Shown: positions 9,289-17,346 of the stretch, piece by piece | Layout of the letters: each line of letters starts with the position of its first letter | Position numbering within the stretch: the stretch's first letter is position 1 | Assembly: GCF_052161655.1 (NCBI RefSeq) | Contig: NZ_CP197418.1 | Span: 3,906,001-3,970,000, forward strand | Direction: 5' to 3' | Source: Novipirellula sp052161655 | Lineage (GTDB): Bacteria > Planctomycetota > Planctomycetia > Pirellulales > Pirellulaceae | DNA: 64,000 nucleotides | Translations under genes and position numbers: made by a program | The notes under the pieces: generated by a model | The model's database searches: none | Seen by the model: only the letters and a program-made list of their open reading frames with translations | What the model was told of the DNA's origin: nothing

Positions 9289-12264
9289 ATGAGACCTTGC
9301 AGCCCACTGCGACGTGCCGCAACGATTTGTTGGACTTTTCTCATTCTTGCCGGGTTAACTTCTGGCGGCGTTTTCGCTGACGATTATAAAGAGGTGACCG
9401 TACAGATTACCGGAAAGGTATTGACGATCGCCGGTGATCCGGCGTCAAATGCAACCGTCCATGCAAGTTTGCCGTTTGGCAACCTCGACAAACGCGTCAC
9501 AACAAAAGATGACGGCACGTTCGATTTTCCAATCGATATCAAGCAGATTGCACTTCGCAGCGTCCTGCTTCGCGTCAGCAGTCCCGATGGCGAACAACTC
9601 GCGATCGGACGATTGAAAATCGAAAACGACATCGTCAAAACCGAAGACCTTGTCATCCAACTTTCGGAAACGAACACTGCAGCGATTCGCGTGCTCGATG
9701 TTAACGACAACCCCATTAGCGACGCCGCGGTCGCGGTCCAACTGAATTTCCCAACCACTATCACCGGGTTGTCGACCGACGAATCTGGCTCGGTCACGTT
9801 CCGTTACCCAAAATCGGATCGTATTGGTGCGGTCGTGGCTTGGAAAGATCACTTGGGACTGGATTACCGAGTCTATGCACTGCCACGCAATCAACGCTCA
9901 GACACACTTACAAAAGTGCCAGAGTTTCCAGCGGAGAACGGGGAAATTCTGAGACTCGAAGGCGCCGAGCCACTTCGAGTCCGCATCACGGACGACAAAG
10001 GGAAACCGATTCCCTCGATTCGAAACTACGTTTGGCTGCTGCAAAAAGGCAGTGAAGCGAATCAATTAAACCTTAGTTACTTCTCCGAACCACTTTCGGA
10101 GTCAACGGATGAAAATGGCGGGTTGACTTTTGATTGGATGCCGTCCTGGCAAACTGCGAAGATTCAAATCTGGCCATCGTCTGACGATTTCGTTCGCACG
10201 CGGGGAGTCTATGATCCGGAAATCGGTGACGGTACGTTTGAGATGCAATTGGACCGTTTGGTACCAATTAGCGGAAAAGTCACCGATGCCGATGGCAGCC
10301 CCGTAGCAAACATCACCGTGGCGGCTCGCGGTGCCGGTTACACAATGGATGATGACTCCGGAACCGCAACGACGGATGACCATGGCAACTATGAAATCCA
10401 TGTTGCCCCTGAGCAAATTTATCTTGTCACCGTGAAAGAGGCTCGGTGGGCCGCCGCTCCGCAAACCGGTTTCGCCGTTCGTGCAAATGAGCCGGTCACG
10501 AACAAGGACTTCGTTCTTCGCGAGGCGACGCGAGTGTTTGGGACGCTGACGGACGAGAGCACGGGCGATCCGATCCCCGACCAACGTGTGATCGTCTACC
10601 AATATGGTACCGATCTCAATTCGCTGGAAGGTGTGGAATTAAGAAACACTGACAATTCGCGTCGCTGGGTCCGACCGATGCTGTTTTACGATCAGACCAC
10701 TGATCAGGACGGGCGTTTCGAGTTTGCATTGGGCGATGGCAGTTTTGACATCCGGCCCCCCACGCAGAGCAAGGCGGACAAGTTTGAAATTGCCGGTCAA
10801 TCCGAGTTGGAAATGAACGTCACCACGATACTTCGCAAGGAGGTGGAGTTGACGGGCAAGGTCACCGCAGCAGCGGAGGGCGAGTCGGTCGCATCTGCGA
10901 TGCTCGAAGGCGTCCCCCAAAGCTTTCGTGGACGCGACTGGCAGGCAAAGAGTGCAACCGACGGAACCTTTCGCGTGATGCGTTACAAGGAACCGACCTA
11001 TGTTCATGTCAAAAATCAAGACAACACACTTGCTGCGGTAGTAATTGTCGATCCTGAACAAGCAACGCTCGATGTCAGCCTTCATCCGACCGGTTCCATC
11101 TCTGGACGTTTACTGGCGGACGACACTGAAATGCCTTTGCCGAATCAGAAAATCAACTACGGCATTGATGTGCCCTCCGACACTGGCCGAACATGGAGCA
11201 CACGGTTCGGCAGCAGCGTCACCACCGACTCCGAGGGACGGTTTTCCATTGACGGACTGGTGGGTGGACAAGAGTATTCGGTCAACCTTGGTGTTACCGA
11301 GGAAGGTCTATACCGCTCGCTACCCAAATGGAAGGTGGAGTCAGGCGAAACGCTGAACTTGGGCGACGTACAAGTTCCACCGCCCCCGAAGCGATATGTT
11401 CCACCAACGTTGGAAGAACGTATCGCCGGTGCGTTCGCGGTGAAAGGAACGCCAATGGAGCGATACGAACGAGCACTCAAGCCCATCAAGCTCGTCAATC
11501 AACATCTGCTTGTCGTGTTCGGACAGAGTGCCGACCCACGCATCCACCAGCTGATGCAGATTCGTTATGAGGACAAAGACTTTCGCGAAATGCGGGACGA
11601 GTTTTTATTCATGGCCATTCCGACTGGCGGAGAAAAGCAAAAAGCGGCGATGGCGTTAGCGAAAGAACTCGATGAATCGATCGAAGGAAAACGCGGAGAG
11701 TTCTTACTCGTCATTCTCGATTCCGATGGGCAAAAGGTGGCGACGGTCGACTCGGACGCAGCGTGTGATGGCGACGAATTATCGAAGGAAAAACTGTTCA
11801 AGGTTTTACGCAATCATCTGACTCAACGGATTGACGCGCAAGAACTGCTCGACGAGGCATTGGCCAAAGCAAAAACGGAAAACAAGCGCGTGATTGTGCA
11901 AGAAACCGCAACATGGTGCGGGCCGTGCCATCGGCTATCCGGTTTCCTGAAGGAAAACAGTGAGTGGGAAGAAGACTTTATCCTGGTGAAGATGGATCAC
12001 CGCTGGAAGGGTGCCCGCGAGATCATGAAAGAAATTCGCGATGGAGCCGAGGGAGGCATCCCGTGGTTTGCGATTCTCGATGCGTCGGGCAAGAAGCTGG
12101 CCACATCGAACCACTCCGAGAGCGGAAGCAATATCGGGTTCCCGTCAAGCGAAGAAGGGCAAGCTCACTTCGCCGCAATGTTGAACCAAACACGTCAACG
12201 GCTTAGCGAAGACGATGTCGCGAAGTTCGTGAACAAACTCGCGAGCCCGAACGAGGCCGAGTGA
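9289..12264 (+). CDS. Large secreted carboxypeptidase-regulatory/thioredoxin-fold protein
   Basis: A 991-aa exported protein. Residues 1-30 are a signal peptide (hydrophobic core TICWTFLILAGLTSGGVFA). From about 35 to 700 run repeated Ig-like carboxypeptidase-regulatory modules, each with a GKVTDADGSPVANITV-type opening and a turn of the DDHGNYEI type. Residues about 730-840 look like a thioredoxin fold without cysteines (HLLVVFGQSADPRIHQLM; EFLLVILDSDGQKVATVDSD). The C-terminal domain is a true thioredoxin-like fold with ATWCGPCH, cysteines near 876 and 879, and a cis-Pro in GGIPWFAILD. Likely a periplasmic redox or sensing protein; the partner is unknown. Confidence 0.82.
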   Translation: MRPCSPLRRAATICWTFLILAGLTSGGVFADDYKEVTVQITGKVLTIAGDPASNATVHASLPFGNLDKRVTTKDDGTFDFPIDIKQIALRSVLLRVSSPDGEQLAIGRLKIENDIVKTEDLVIQLSETNTAAIRVLDVNDNPISDAAVAVQLNFPTTITGLSTDESGSVTFRYPKSDRIGAVVAWKDHLGLDYRVYALPRNQRSDTLTKVPEFPAENGEILRLEGAEPLRVRITDDKGKPIPSIRNYVWLLQKGSEANQLNLSYFSEPLSESTDENGGLTFDWMPSWQTAKIQIWPSSDDFVRTRGVYDPEIGDGTFEMQLDRLVPISGKVTDADGSPVANITVAARGAGYTMDDDSGTATTDDHGNYEIHVAPEQIYLVTVKEARWAAAPQTGFAVRANEPVTNKDFVLREATRVFGTLTDESTGDPIPDQRVIVYQYGTDLNSLEGVELRNTDNSRRWVRPMLFYDQTTDQDGRFEFALGDGSFDIRPPTQSKADKFEIAGQSELEMNVTTILRKEVELTGKVTAAAEGESVASAMLEGVPQSFRGRDWQAKSATDGTFRVMRYKEPTYVHVKNQDNTLAAVVIVDPEQATLDVSLHPTGSISGRLLADDTEMPLPNQKINYGIDVPSDTGRTWSTRFGSSVTTDSEGRFSIDGLVGGQEYSVNLGVTEEGLYRSLPKWKVESGETLNLGDVQVPPPPKRYVPPTLEERIAGAFAVKGTPMERYERALKPIKLVNQHLLVVFGQSADPRIHQLMQIRYEDKDFREMRDEFLFMAIPTGGEKQKAAMALAKELDESIEGKRGEFLLVILDSDGQKVATVDSDAACDGDELSKEKLFKVLRNHLTQRIDAQELLDEALAKAKTENKRVIVQETATWCGPCHRLSGFLKENSEWEEDFILVKMDHRWKGAREIMKEIRDGAEGGIPWFAILDASGKKLATSNHSESGSNIGFPSSEEGQAHFAAMLNQTRQRLSEDDVAKFVNKLASPNEAE

Positions 12265-12423
12265 CAGTAAAAAACGAAGACGTGGAAAAGGACCGGCTTA
12301 TTACCGCGTTGGTCAGGGACAGAGACGCAGTAACATTCGCTGGGGCTTGAGTTGGCCTGCTAAATCTTTGGTGTTGTCGTCGGATATTGGGAGTGAGTTT
12401 TTCTTTCGGCCGATACTGCAGTT

Positions 12424-12625
12424 ACCTCTCCACCGACGAAGTCGGGGGAGAGGTCGAGCACGCCCTTTAGGCGTTGCTCGGGTGAGGGGGCGACCGCGCC
12501 ATCATCCGTGCAATTCCGGTGCAAACTGTGTTTTCGTCGCCAGCGACTTGCTCGGTCAGTCCACTCACCCGAACGTCGCTGAAGGCTTCGCTGGACTTCT
12601 CCCCCAACAAAGTTGGTGGAGAGGT
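12424..12625. repeat. Nested-hairpin element, diverged copy 3
   Basis: Same architecture as the 2007 and 2195 copies: terminal hairpin ACCTCTCCACCGACGAAGTC/GGGGGAGAGGT at the left, CTTCTCCCCCAACAAAGTTGGTGGAGAGGT at the right, and GCTCGGGTGAGGG and GACCGCGC inside. It fills most of 12265-12731, where I see no gene. Confidence 0.75.
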
Positions 12626-12731
12626 GGCAGAAAACCATCGCTACTAAAAACACGACAATCCCGAGGTTTTAGCAGCCCGCGGCTAGCGTCGTCGGCTCAC
12701 AAGAACAGACGGAACTTATGGCTTTGGGCAC

Positions 12732-13919
12732 TTACGCTGCGGAACGTTCCGCTTTCTGTCCCGCATTTTCCAGCCAATGGATCATCGCTTTCAGATCCTT
12801 GCTCCAGGCATCGCTGACGCGGCGGGCACAGAAAGTGTGGAACATCAAGTCGATCGTTTCGCTAAGTGTTCGAATTGCGTCAATTCGCTCGTCGACTTCA
12901 AAATCGGCGTCCTCGTCAACGTGAATCTTCGCACCACTGATCCCAAACGTTTCGGCCTGCAGCACGAGGTCGTATTGCTGACCATCGCGAATGATCGTCA
13001 TGCCTGACTTTCGGGGCAACTTTCCTGATCGAATCGCGTGCATTGCTTCGGGAAGTTTGATGGGACTTTCGTGCGAAATGGTTTCTTTGCCTGATTCGCC
13101 AAGCGGGCACTCCAGGGCCAACGTTTTGGTCAACATCACCGTCACTTCGGAATTGTCCGGCAGCGTAAAGGTGTCCGAGTCGTTTTCGAGGGTCCACCAA
13201 AGCCAAAGCAAAAATTCATTGCCTAGGAAATCTGGTGCCTTGGAGTGTTGATTGGTCCAAGCAAGGTCGCCGTGAGGAACCGCGGGAACAAAGTTTGCTG
13301 GAACAAGGTCATCGACTTCGGCATACAGGTCGTTTTCGATCGCCCACGCTTGCGCGATCGAACCCGAACTGATGTGTCGCAGTTCGACGTTAAAGACGCG
13401 TTCGAGCAAATCGGCGCAGTGTCCGCTGGCGTTTCCGGCAGAGCCACCAAAGTAGAGTGTTTCTCGCGTATGGTCCCACAGCAGCGGGAACTGTTGCATT
13501 TTGCGATACTTGCCCGACGCCGCCTCGACCTCGCAGCGCTGTTCGACCGCCTCTTTGGCTTCTTTGCGGCCTGATTTGGACACCACACCGCTTGGACTAT
13601 CTTTTGCGAGTGCCAATAATTCCATTTGCAGCCACGCTTTGCGAATCGCCGATGGAATTTGGTTGGTGTCGATGCGGACGCTGCAGTGGACGGCCTGGTC
13701 AAGGACGTTCTTGCTGACGTCAAATTCTTGGTCAAACAGGTGGGCACCGCCGAGAAAACCGATATGAATGTTCTCTGCAGACGCGGATGGGTTATTGCCA
13801 GCGACGTTTTGGGCAAGAAGTTCGATTTGCTCGTCGCCGAATTCCGCGACTTCAAAACCACTGACACTAAATCTCTCGAATGCAAGGCTGCCGCCGAGGA
13901 ATGGCATAAACGATCCCAT
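12732..13919 (-). CDS. RdgC-like protein (putative recombination-associated)
   Basis: A 395-aa protein whose layout resembles RdgC, a ring-shaped DNA-binding protein that restrains RecA. The start MGSFMPFLGGSLAFERFSV matches the short beta-strand opening of RdgC-like proteins in deltaproteobacteria. The middle has an IPSAIRKAWLQMEL helix, a basic KSGRKEAKEAVEQR segment and FPLLWDHTRETLYFGG. These align in order with the RdgC pattern of a Gly-Arg-Lys helix followed by a strand of the form W-D-x-x-x-x-x-L. It is longer than E. coli RdgC (303 aa). The start was placed at ATG 13919 because the residues before it are not family-like. Assignment is from pattern memory only. Confidence 0.55.
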   Translation of the reverse strand: MGSFMPFLGGSLAFERFSVSGFEVAEFGDEQIELLAQNVAGNNPSASAENIHIGFLGGAHLFDQEFDVSKNVLDQAVHCSVRIDTNQIPSAIRKAWLQMELLALAKDSPSGVVSKSGRKEAKEAVEQRCEVEAASGKYRKMQQFPLLWDHTRETLYFGGSAGNASGHCADLLERVFNVELRHISSGSIAQAWAIENDLYAEVDDLVPANFVPAVPHGDLAWTNQHSKAPDFLGNEFLLWLWWTLENDSDTFTLPDNSEVTVMLTKTLALECPLGESGKETISHESPIKLPEAMHAIRSGKLPRKSGMTIIRDGQQYDLVLQAETFGISGAKIHVDEDADFEVDERIDAIRTLSETIDLMFHTFCARRVSDAWSKDLKAMIHWLENAGQKAERSAA

Positions 13920-14184
13920 TTTCAATTGAGGGCGTCCCTCGTCGATCGAGGGCGAATGGATAGATGTGTCCAACACTTATCGACCGCCCTCGGCAAAGAG
14001 TTTGCTGACGATTTGCGAAGTCTCACGATGCGACCACATGACACGACCGTGTCTGCTAGACTTGAGTGTGCGATACGGCATAGTTTGCCCAACCGCAAGA
14101 ACTGTTCTGGGGAGCCGGGGGCCGCCGTATACCGCTCGGTCACCACCTGTTACACATTTTTTGGACGATAGGAGCATCCAAGCT

Positions 14185-14625
14185 ATGACCAGTGATTCTT
14201 CATGCCAGCAGTCCACTGTCGCGTCAACCGACCGCTATGCGGCCGAGCCGGGGCTGCTTGTTGAGGACAATGTTCTTGTTCAGCAATCGCTGCAGCATGC
14301 ATTGGAGGTTTTAGGATTCCCCACGAAAATCGCGGCGGACGGAAATCAAGCGATTGAGATGTTGCGGCATGAACCGTTCCGTTTCGTTTTGATGGACGTT
14401 CAGATGCCAGGGATCAGCGGCATCGATGCGCTCGCGATAATTCGTCATCTCGACGGGGCCAATTCCGATGTCCCGGTAGCAATCATGAGCGGGAATGAGT
14501 CCGAATCGGCAGCCGCAACGGCAGCCGGAGCGGACGAGTTTATGATCAAGCCCATTTCGGTTCAAACTCTTGGTGAAACGGTTCGTCAATTAATCGCTCG
14601 CTGCCGCCGGGAACACGCAAACTAG
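14185..14625 (+). CDS. Stand-alone response-regulator receiver
   Basis: A 146-aa protein that is essentially one CheY-like receiver domain after a roughly 25-residue polar N-terminus. The acidic pocket is reduced to LLVEDN (Glu-Asp), the phospho-acceptor is the Asp of VLMDVQMPG, the switch residue is Ser in VAIMSGNES, and the conserved lysine is in MIKPIS. No output domain follows, so it probably acts through protein contact. The ATG at 14185 has an upstream TAGGAG, so I preferred it to longer forms that run into non-protein-like sequence. No partner kinase adjoins it. Confidence 0.88.
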   Translation: MTSDSSCQQSTVASTDRYAAEPGLLVEDNVLVQQSLQHALEVLGFPTKIAADGNQAIEMLRHEPFRFVLMDVQMPGISGIDALAIIRHLDGANSDVPVAIMSGNESESAAATAAGADEFMIKPISVQTLGETVRQLIARCRREHAN

Positions 14626-14723
14626 TAGCGGCTGCCAAACAAACAGGCTGATTGTCCAGACGTTCGTAATGGAGCACAATCGTGCACCTAAGATGACATT
14701 TTACGAACGCAAGGACACGACAG

Positions 14724-15212
14724 ATGACAATTGCCGAATTGATGGTTCCCGAACTGGATCGGGAAATGGCTCAAACCCGCAAAATTCTTGAATTGGTTCC
14801 CGCCGACAAACTGGAATGGAAAGCCAGCGAAAACCTCAACACGCTCGGATGGAACGCGAACCACTTGGCAGAGATCGTTGGCTGGACGAAGTTTATTGTC
14901 GATGAAGACGTCTTCAATATCGCGCCACCAGACGGGCCGAAGTACGAAACGCCCTCGCTGAGTGATCCTGCTGAAATTCTCGCCAAATTCGATCAGAACG
15001 TCGTGTCAGCGCGAGGTGCGATTGAGGCAGCATCGGACGAAACGATGGCAAAGTTGTGGACGATGAAGGCCGGTGACCAAACCCTGATGACGTTAAGCAA
15101 GGGAGATTGCTTGAGAACATGGGTTCTGAATCATACCGTGCATCACCGTGGCATTCTGTCCGTGTATCTGAGAATGCTGGGCATCGACGAAGCAACCGTT
15201 TACGGCGGTTAA
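14724..15212 (+). CDS. DinB-family four-helix-bundle protein
   Basis: A 162-aa DinB/YfiT-like protein, a metal-binding four-helix bundle often linked to thiol transfer or damage-induced functions. The three metal-binding histidines are visible: His in NANHLAEIVGW near residue 49 and two in LNHTVHHRGILSVYL near residues 133-138. Length is typical. The ATG is preceded by AAGGA at nine bases. It stands alone; the exact reaction cannot be inferred. Confidence 0.87.
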   Translation: MTIAELMVPELDREMAQTRKILELVPADKLEWKASENLNTLGWNANHLAEIVGWTKFIVDEDVFNIAPPDGPKYETPSLSDPAEILAKFDQNVVSARGAIEAASDETMAKLWTMKAGDQTLMTLSKGDCLRTWVLNHTVHHRGILSVYLRMLGIDEATVYGG

Positions 15213-15390
15213 ACTGAACGCGACAAAATTCTTGCTGAATCTATCGGGGCAAATTGACCACTCCGGATCGTGAACATCCGGCTCAGCAAAACGAGTGAGC
15301 GAGGGATTCCAAAGTTGTGCTTTTCAACAACGGGGGACGTGCGATTTATTACTGACGGATTTGTTAGGCAAATCGAAACCTCGATTCCCT

Positions 15391-15474
15391 GGCTCCCCTC
15401 TCCCTGTGAATTCGGATCACATGACTCGACCATTTGAATCAAACGTTGTCCGAATTTGTGGGGAGAGGGGAGCC
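15391..15474. repeat. Imperfect inverted repeat, 26-nt arms
   Basis: Left arm at 15391-15416 (GGCTCCCCTCTCCCTGTGAA then TTCGGA) pairs with the right arm at 15449-15474 at 22 of 26 positions; the four mismatches are clustered. The remainder of 15213-15588 shows nothing else. It could be a MITE-like remnant or a 3' structure shared by the two converging genes. Confidence 0.7.
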
Positions 15475-15588
15475 AATGGAGACGAGATCGGACTCGATCC
15501 AGATCCGCGTCCAGTTCCTTAACTTACAAATCGCACATCCCGAGTGGCGGCAGGGTGTAGCCAAAGGGATTCCCACGCCGACTCGCGT

Positions 15589-17034
15589 TCACGACATTGT
15601 TGCAAGAAGTTCGGCGATTTCGACCGTGGCAAACGTCGTTGCGTAGTCGGACATGGCGTACGGAATGACAAGGTGGTTCTCATGCACGATCGCTCCGCAT
15701 GTGTAGACGACGTTGGGAACGTAACCTTCTCGTTCGGCTTCGTTGGGAGTGATGAGGGGGGCATGTAATCGTGAGATGATTTTGGACGGGTCTTCCAAAT
15801 CCAACAGCATCGCGCCAATGCAATACTTACGCATCGCTCCGACGCCATGCGTCAGAACGAGCCAACCGGCGTCCGTTTCGATCGGCGAACCGCAATTGCC
15901 CATTTGCACGTATTCCCACGGATTCGTGGGCTTGATGATCAGCTCGCTGGTGTGCCAAAAATGGAGCATATCTGAATACATCAAAAACAGATGCTCGCCA
16001 TCTTGTCGGCCTAGCATCGCGTAGTGGCCGTTGATCTTCCGAGGGAACAACGCCATTCCTTTGTTGGAAACCGCCGGGCCGTTAAGCGTGTGCATTTTGA
16101 AACGCAGGAAATCCGTCGTTTCGAGTAACTGCGGCAACACCATCCGCCCGTCATAGGCGCTATAGGTCGCGTAGTAGCGACTGCTGCCGTCATCGTCGTG
16201 GAAGTGAACAAAACGTGCGTCTTCGATGCCGTTGGTTTCAGTCGGGCTGAAGGGAAAAATCAGCCGTTCGGATAACGCGTGGTCCGGTGTGTATTGGATT
16301 TCGTAGTTGGATTTCGCCAGCATGACGACTTGCTCCACCAGCGGTGCGAGTTCGGCGTGATGCGATCGGTGTTCTCGAAGCGATGTCTGCAGACGCGTTT
16401 CAAGTTGATTCAGTGTGAACTCGCTTTGCAGTTCTGCCAGAACTTCATAGGTGAATGGAGTGCCCAGCCCCAGCTCGATCAGTTTGCGGCGAAAGAGATC
16501 GTTCTCGTAACACTTATCAGGGACGAAGCGAGGCGTTGTGACAAAACGATTGGGTTCATCGATCGTGATCTGCAAGTCGCTGGTAATCGTACCACTGCGA
16601 AAAACGATGGATGAAATGTGTCCTTCACCGACCGCTCGCAAACTCATGGCAAAACGTCTCGCCCCCGCCGGTAATTTCGTCTGATCGGGGTGCCACACCA
16701 GCGACGGATTAAACAAAGCCGCCGATTCCAATGCATATTCTTGGGTGAAGTAAGCTCCCAGTAATAACCGACGGTTTTCACTCAACGGAGTGTCGGTGAG
16801 TAGGTGGTGCCGAAGCTCCCGAAATCGCCGCTCGAAGAACGCTTTGGGTCTTTGATGACGTCCATGGAATTCTTGCAGGACGTGAGCAAGCAGGTCGTCA
16901 ACTTCGTGTTCCGAGAGCGTGCAGACTCGGGCGATCACCCTCAGCACACGGTCGTCGCCGGGCGGCTGAAACGGTCGCAAGACGACGCGTTGTTTGTTGG
17001 GTGAAAGAACAATTCCAGTTCGTTTGATTTGCAT
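15589..17034 (-). CDS. GH130 family beta-mannoside phosphorylase-like protein (long form)
   Basis: About 481 aa. Residues 1-150 form a helical N-terminal extension; the rest is a five-bladed beta-propeller of GH130, whose members phosphorolyse beta-1,4- or beta-1,2-mannosides to mannose-1-phosphate. The catalytic Asp motif is visible as NGIEDARFVHF, with TLNGPAVSNKGMALFPRKING and the late blade WLVLTHGVG in order. The start at 17034 (MQIKRTGIVLSPNKQRV) was chosen because upstream residues are encoded by repeat-like DNA. It lies 312 bases downstream of the operon carrying a second, shorter GH130, so both may act on the same glycan. Confidence 0.85.
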   Translation of the reverse strand: MQIKRTGIVLSPNKQRVVLRPFQPPGDDRVLRVIARVCTLSEHEVDDLLAHVLQEFHGRHQRPKAFFERRFRELRHHLLTDTPLSENRRLLLGAYFTQEYALESAALFNPSLVWHPDQTKLPAGARRFAMSLRAVGEGHISSIVFRSGTITSDLQITIDEPNRFVTTPRFVPDKCYENDLFRRKLIELGLGTPFTYEVLAELQSEFTLNQLETRLQTSLREHRSHHAELAPLVEQVVMLAKSNYEIQYTPDHALSERLIFPFSPTETNGIEDARFVHFHDDDGSSRYYATYSAYDGRMVLPQLLETTDFLRFKMHTLNGPAVSNKGMALFPRKINGHYAMLGRQDGEHLFLMYSDMLHFWHTSELIIKPTNPWEYVQMGNCGSPIETDAGWLVLTHGVGAMRKYCIGAMLLDLEDPSKIISRLHAPLITPNEAEREGYVPNVVYTCGAIVHENHLVIPYAMSDYATTFATVEIAELLATMS

Positions 17035-17116
17035 GATTGACCGATTGAATGTGGGAAAGGCTTCCAGCCTGTTGATCAAGCAGGGACAGGCTGGAGTCCA
17101 GGCTTTAGCTGAATTA

Positions 17117-17194
17117 GTAGCTACGCTCGCCAGAGCGTGGTTGAGGTGCAATCGTTTTTCCCAGTCTTGTCCACCGTCTGGCGACGGTAGCTAC
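17117..17194. repeat. GTAGCTAC-bounded hairpin element, copy 1
   Basis: Bounded by GTAGCTAC at both ends, with CGCTCGCCAGAGCG at the left and CCGTCTGGCGACGG at the right as internal small hairpins. A second, different-interior element of the same design lies at 24771-24843. The interior is not conserved, which suggests a family defined by its ends. Confidence 0.65.
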
Positions 17195-17275
17195 GTCGTT
17201 AATTTCGTGGGATTGAGCTTTAGTCGTTCCGCGTCGTTCCCATTCAGTAAGCCGCTCGCGCGTGAGCGGCCGGGG

Positions 17276-17314
17276 CTCACGCACTACCCGGTGCCTTACG
17301 GCCCACGGCTCACT
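17276..17314 (-). repeat. Dispersed repeat CACCGGGTA family, copy 1
   Basis: On the minus strand it reads GAGCCGTGGGCCGTAAGGCA then CCGGGTAGTGCGTGAG. Nearly identical plus-strand copies sit at 24626-24667 and 28225-28264, always between genes. Confidence 0.7.
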
Positions 17315-17346
17315 AATGCCGTGCAAATAAAAACAGGACAGTCGAA

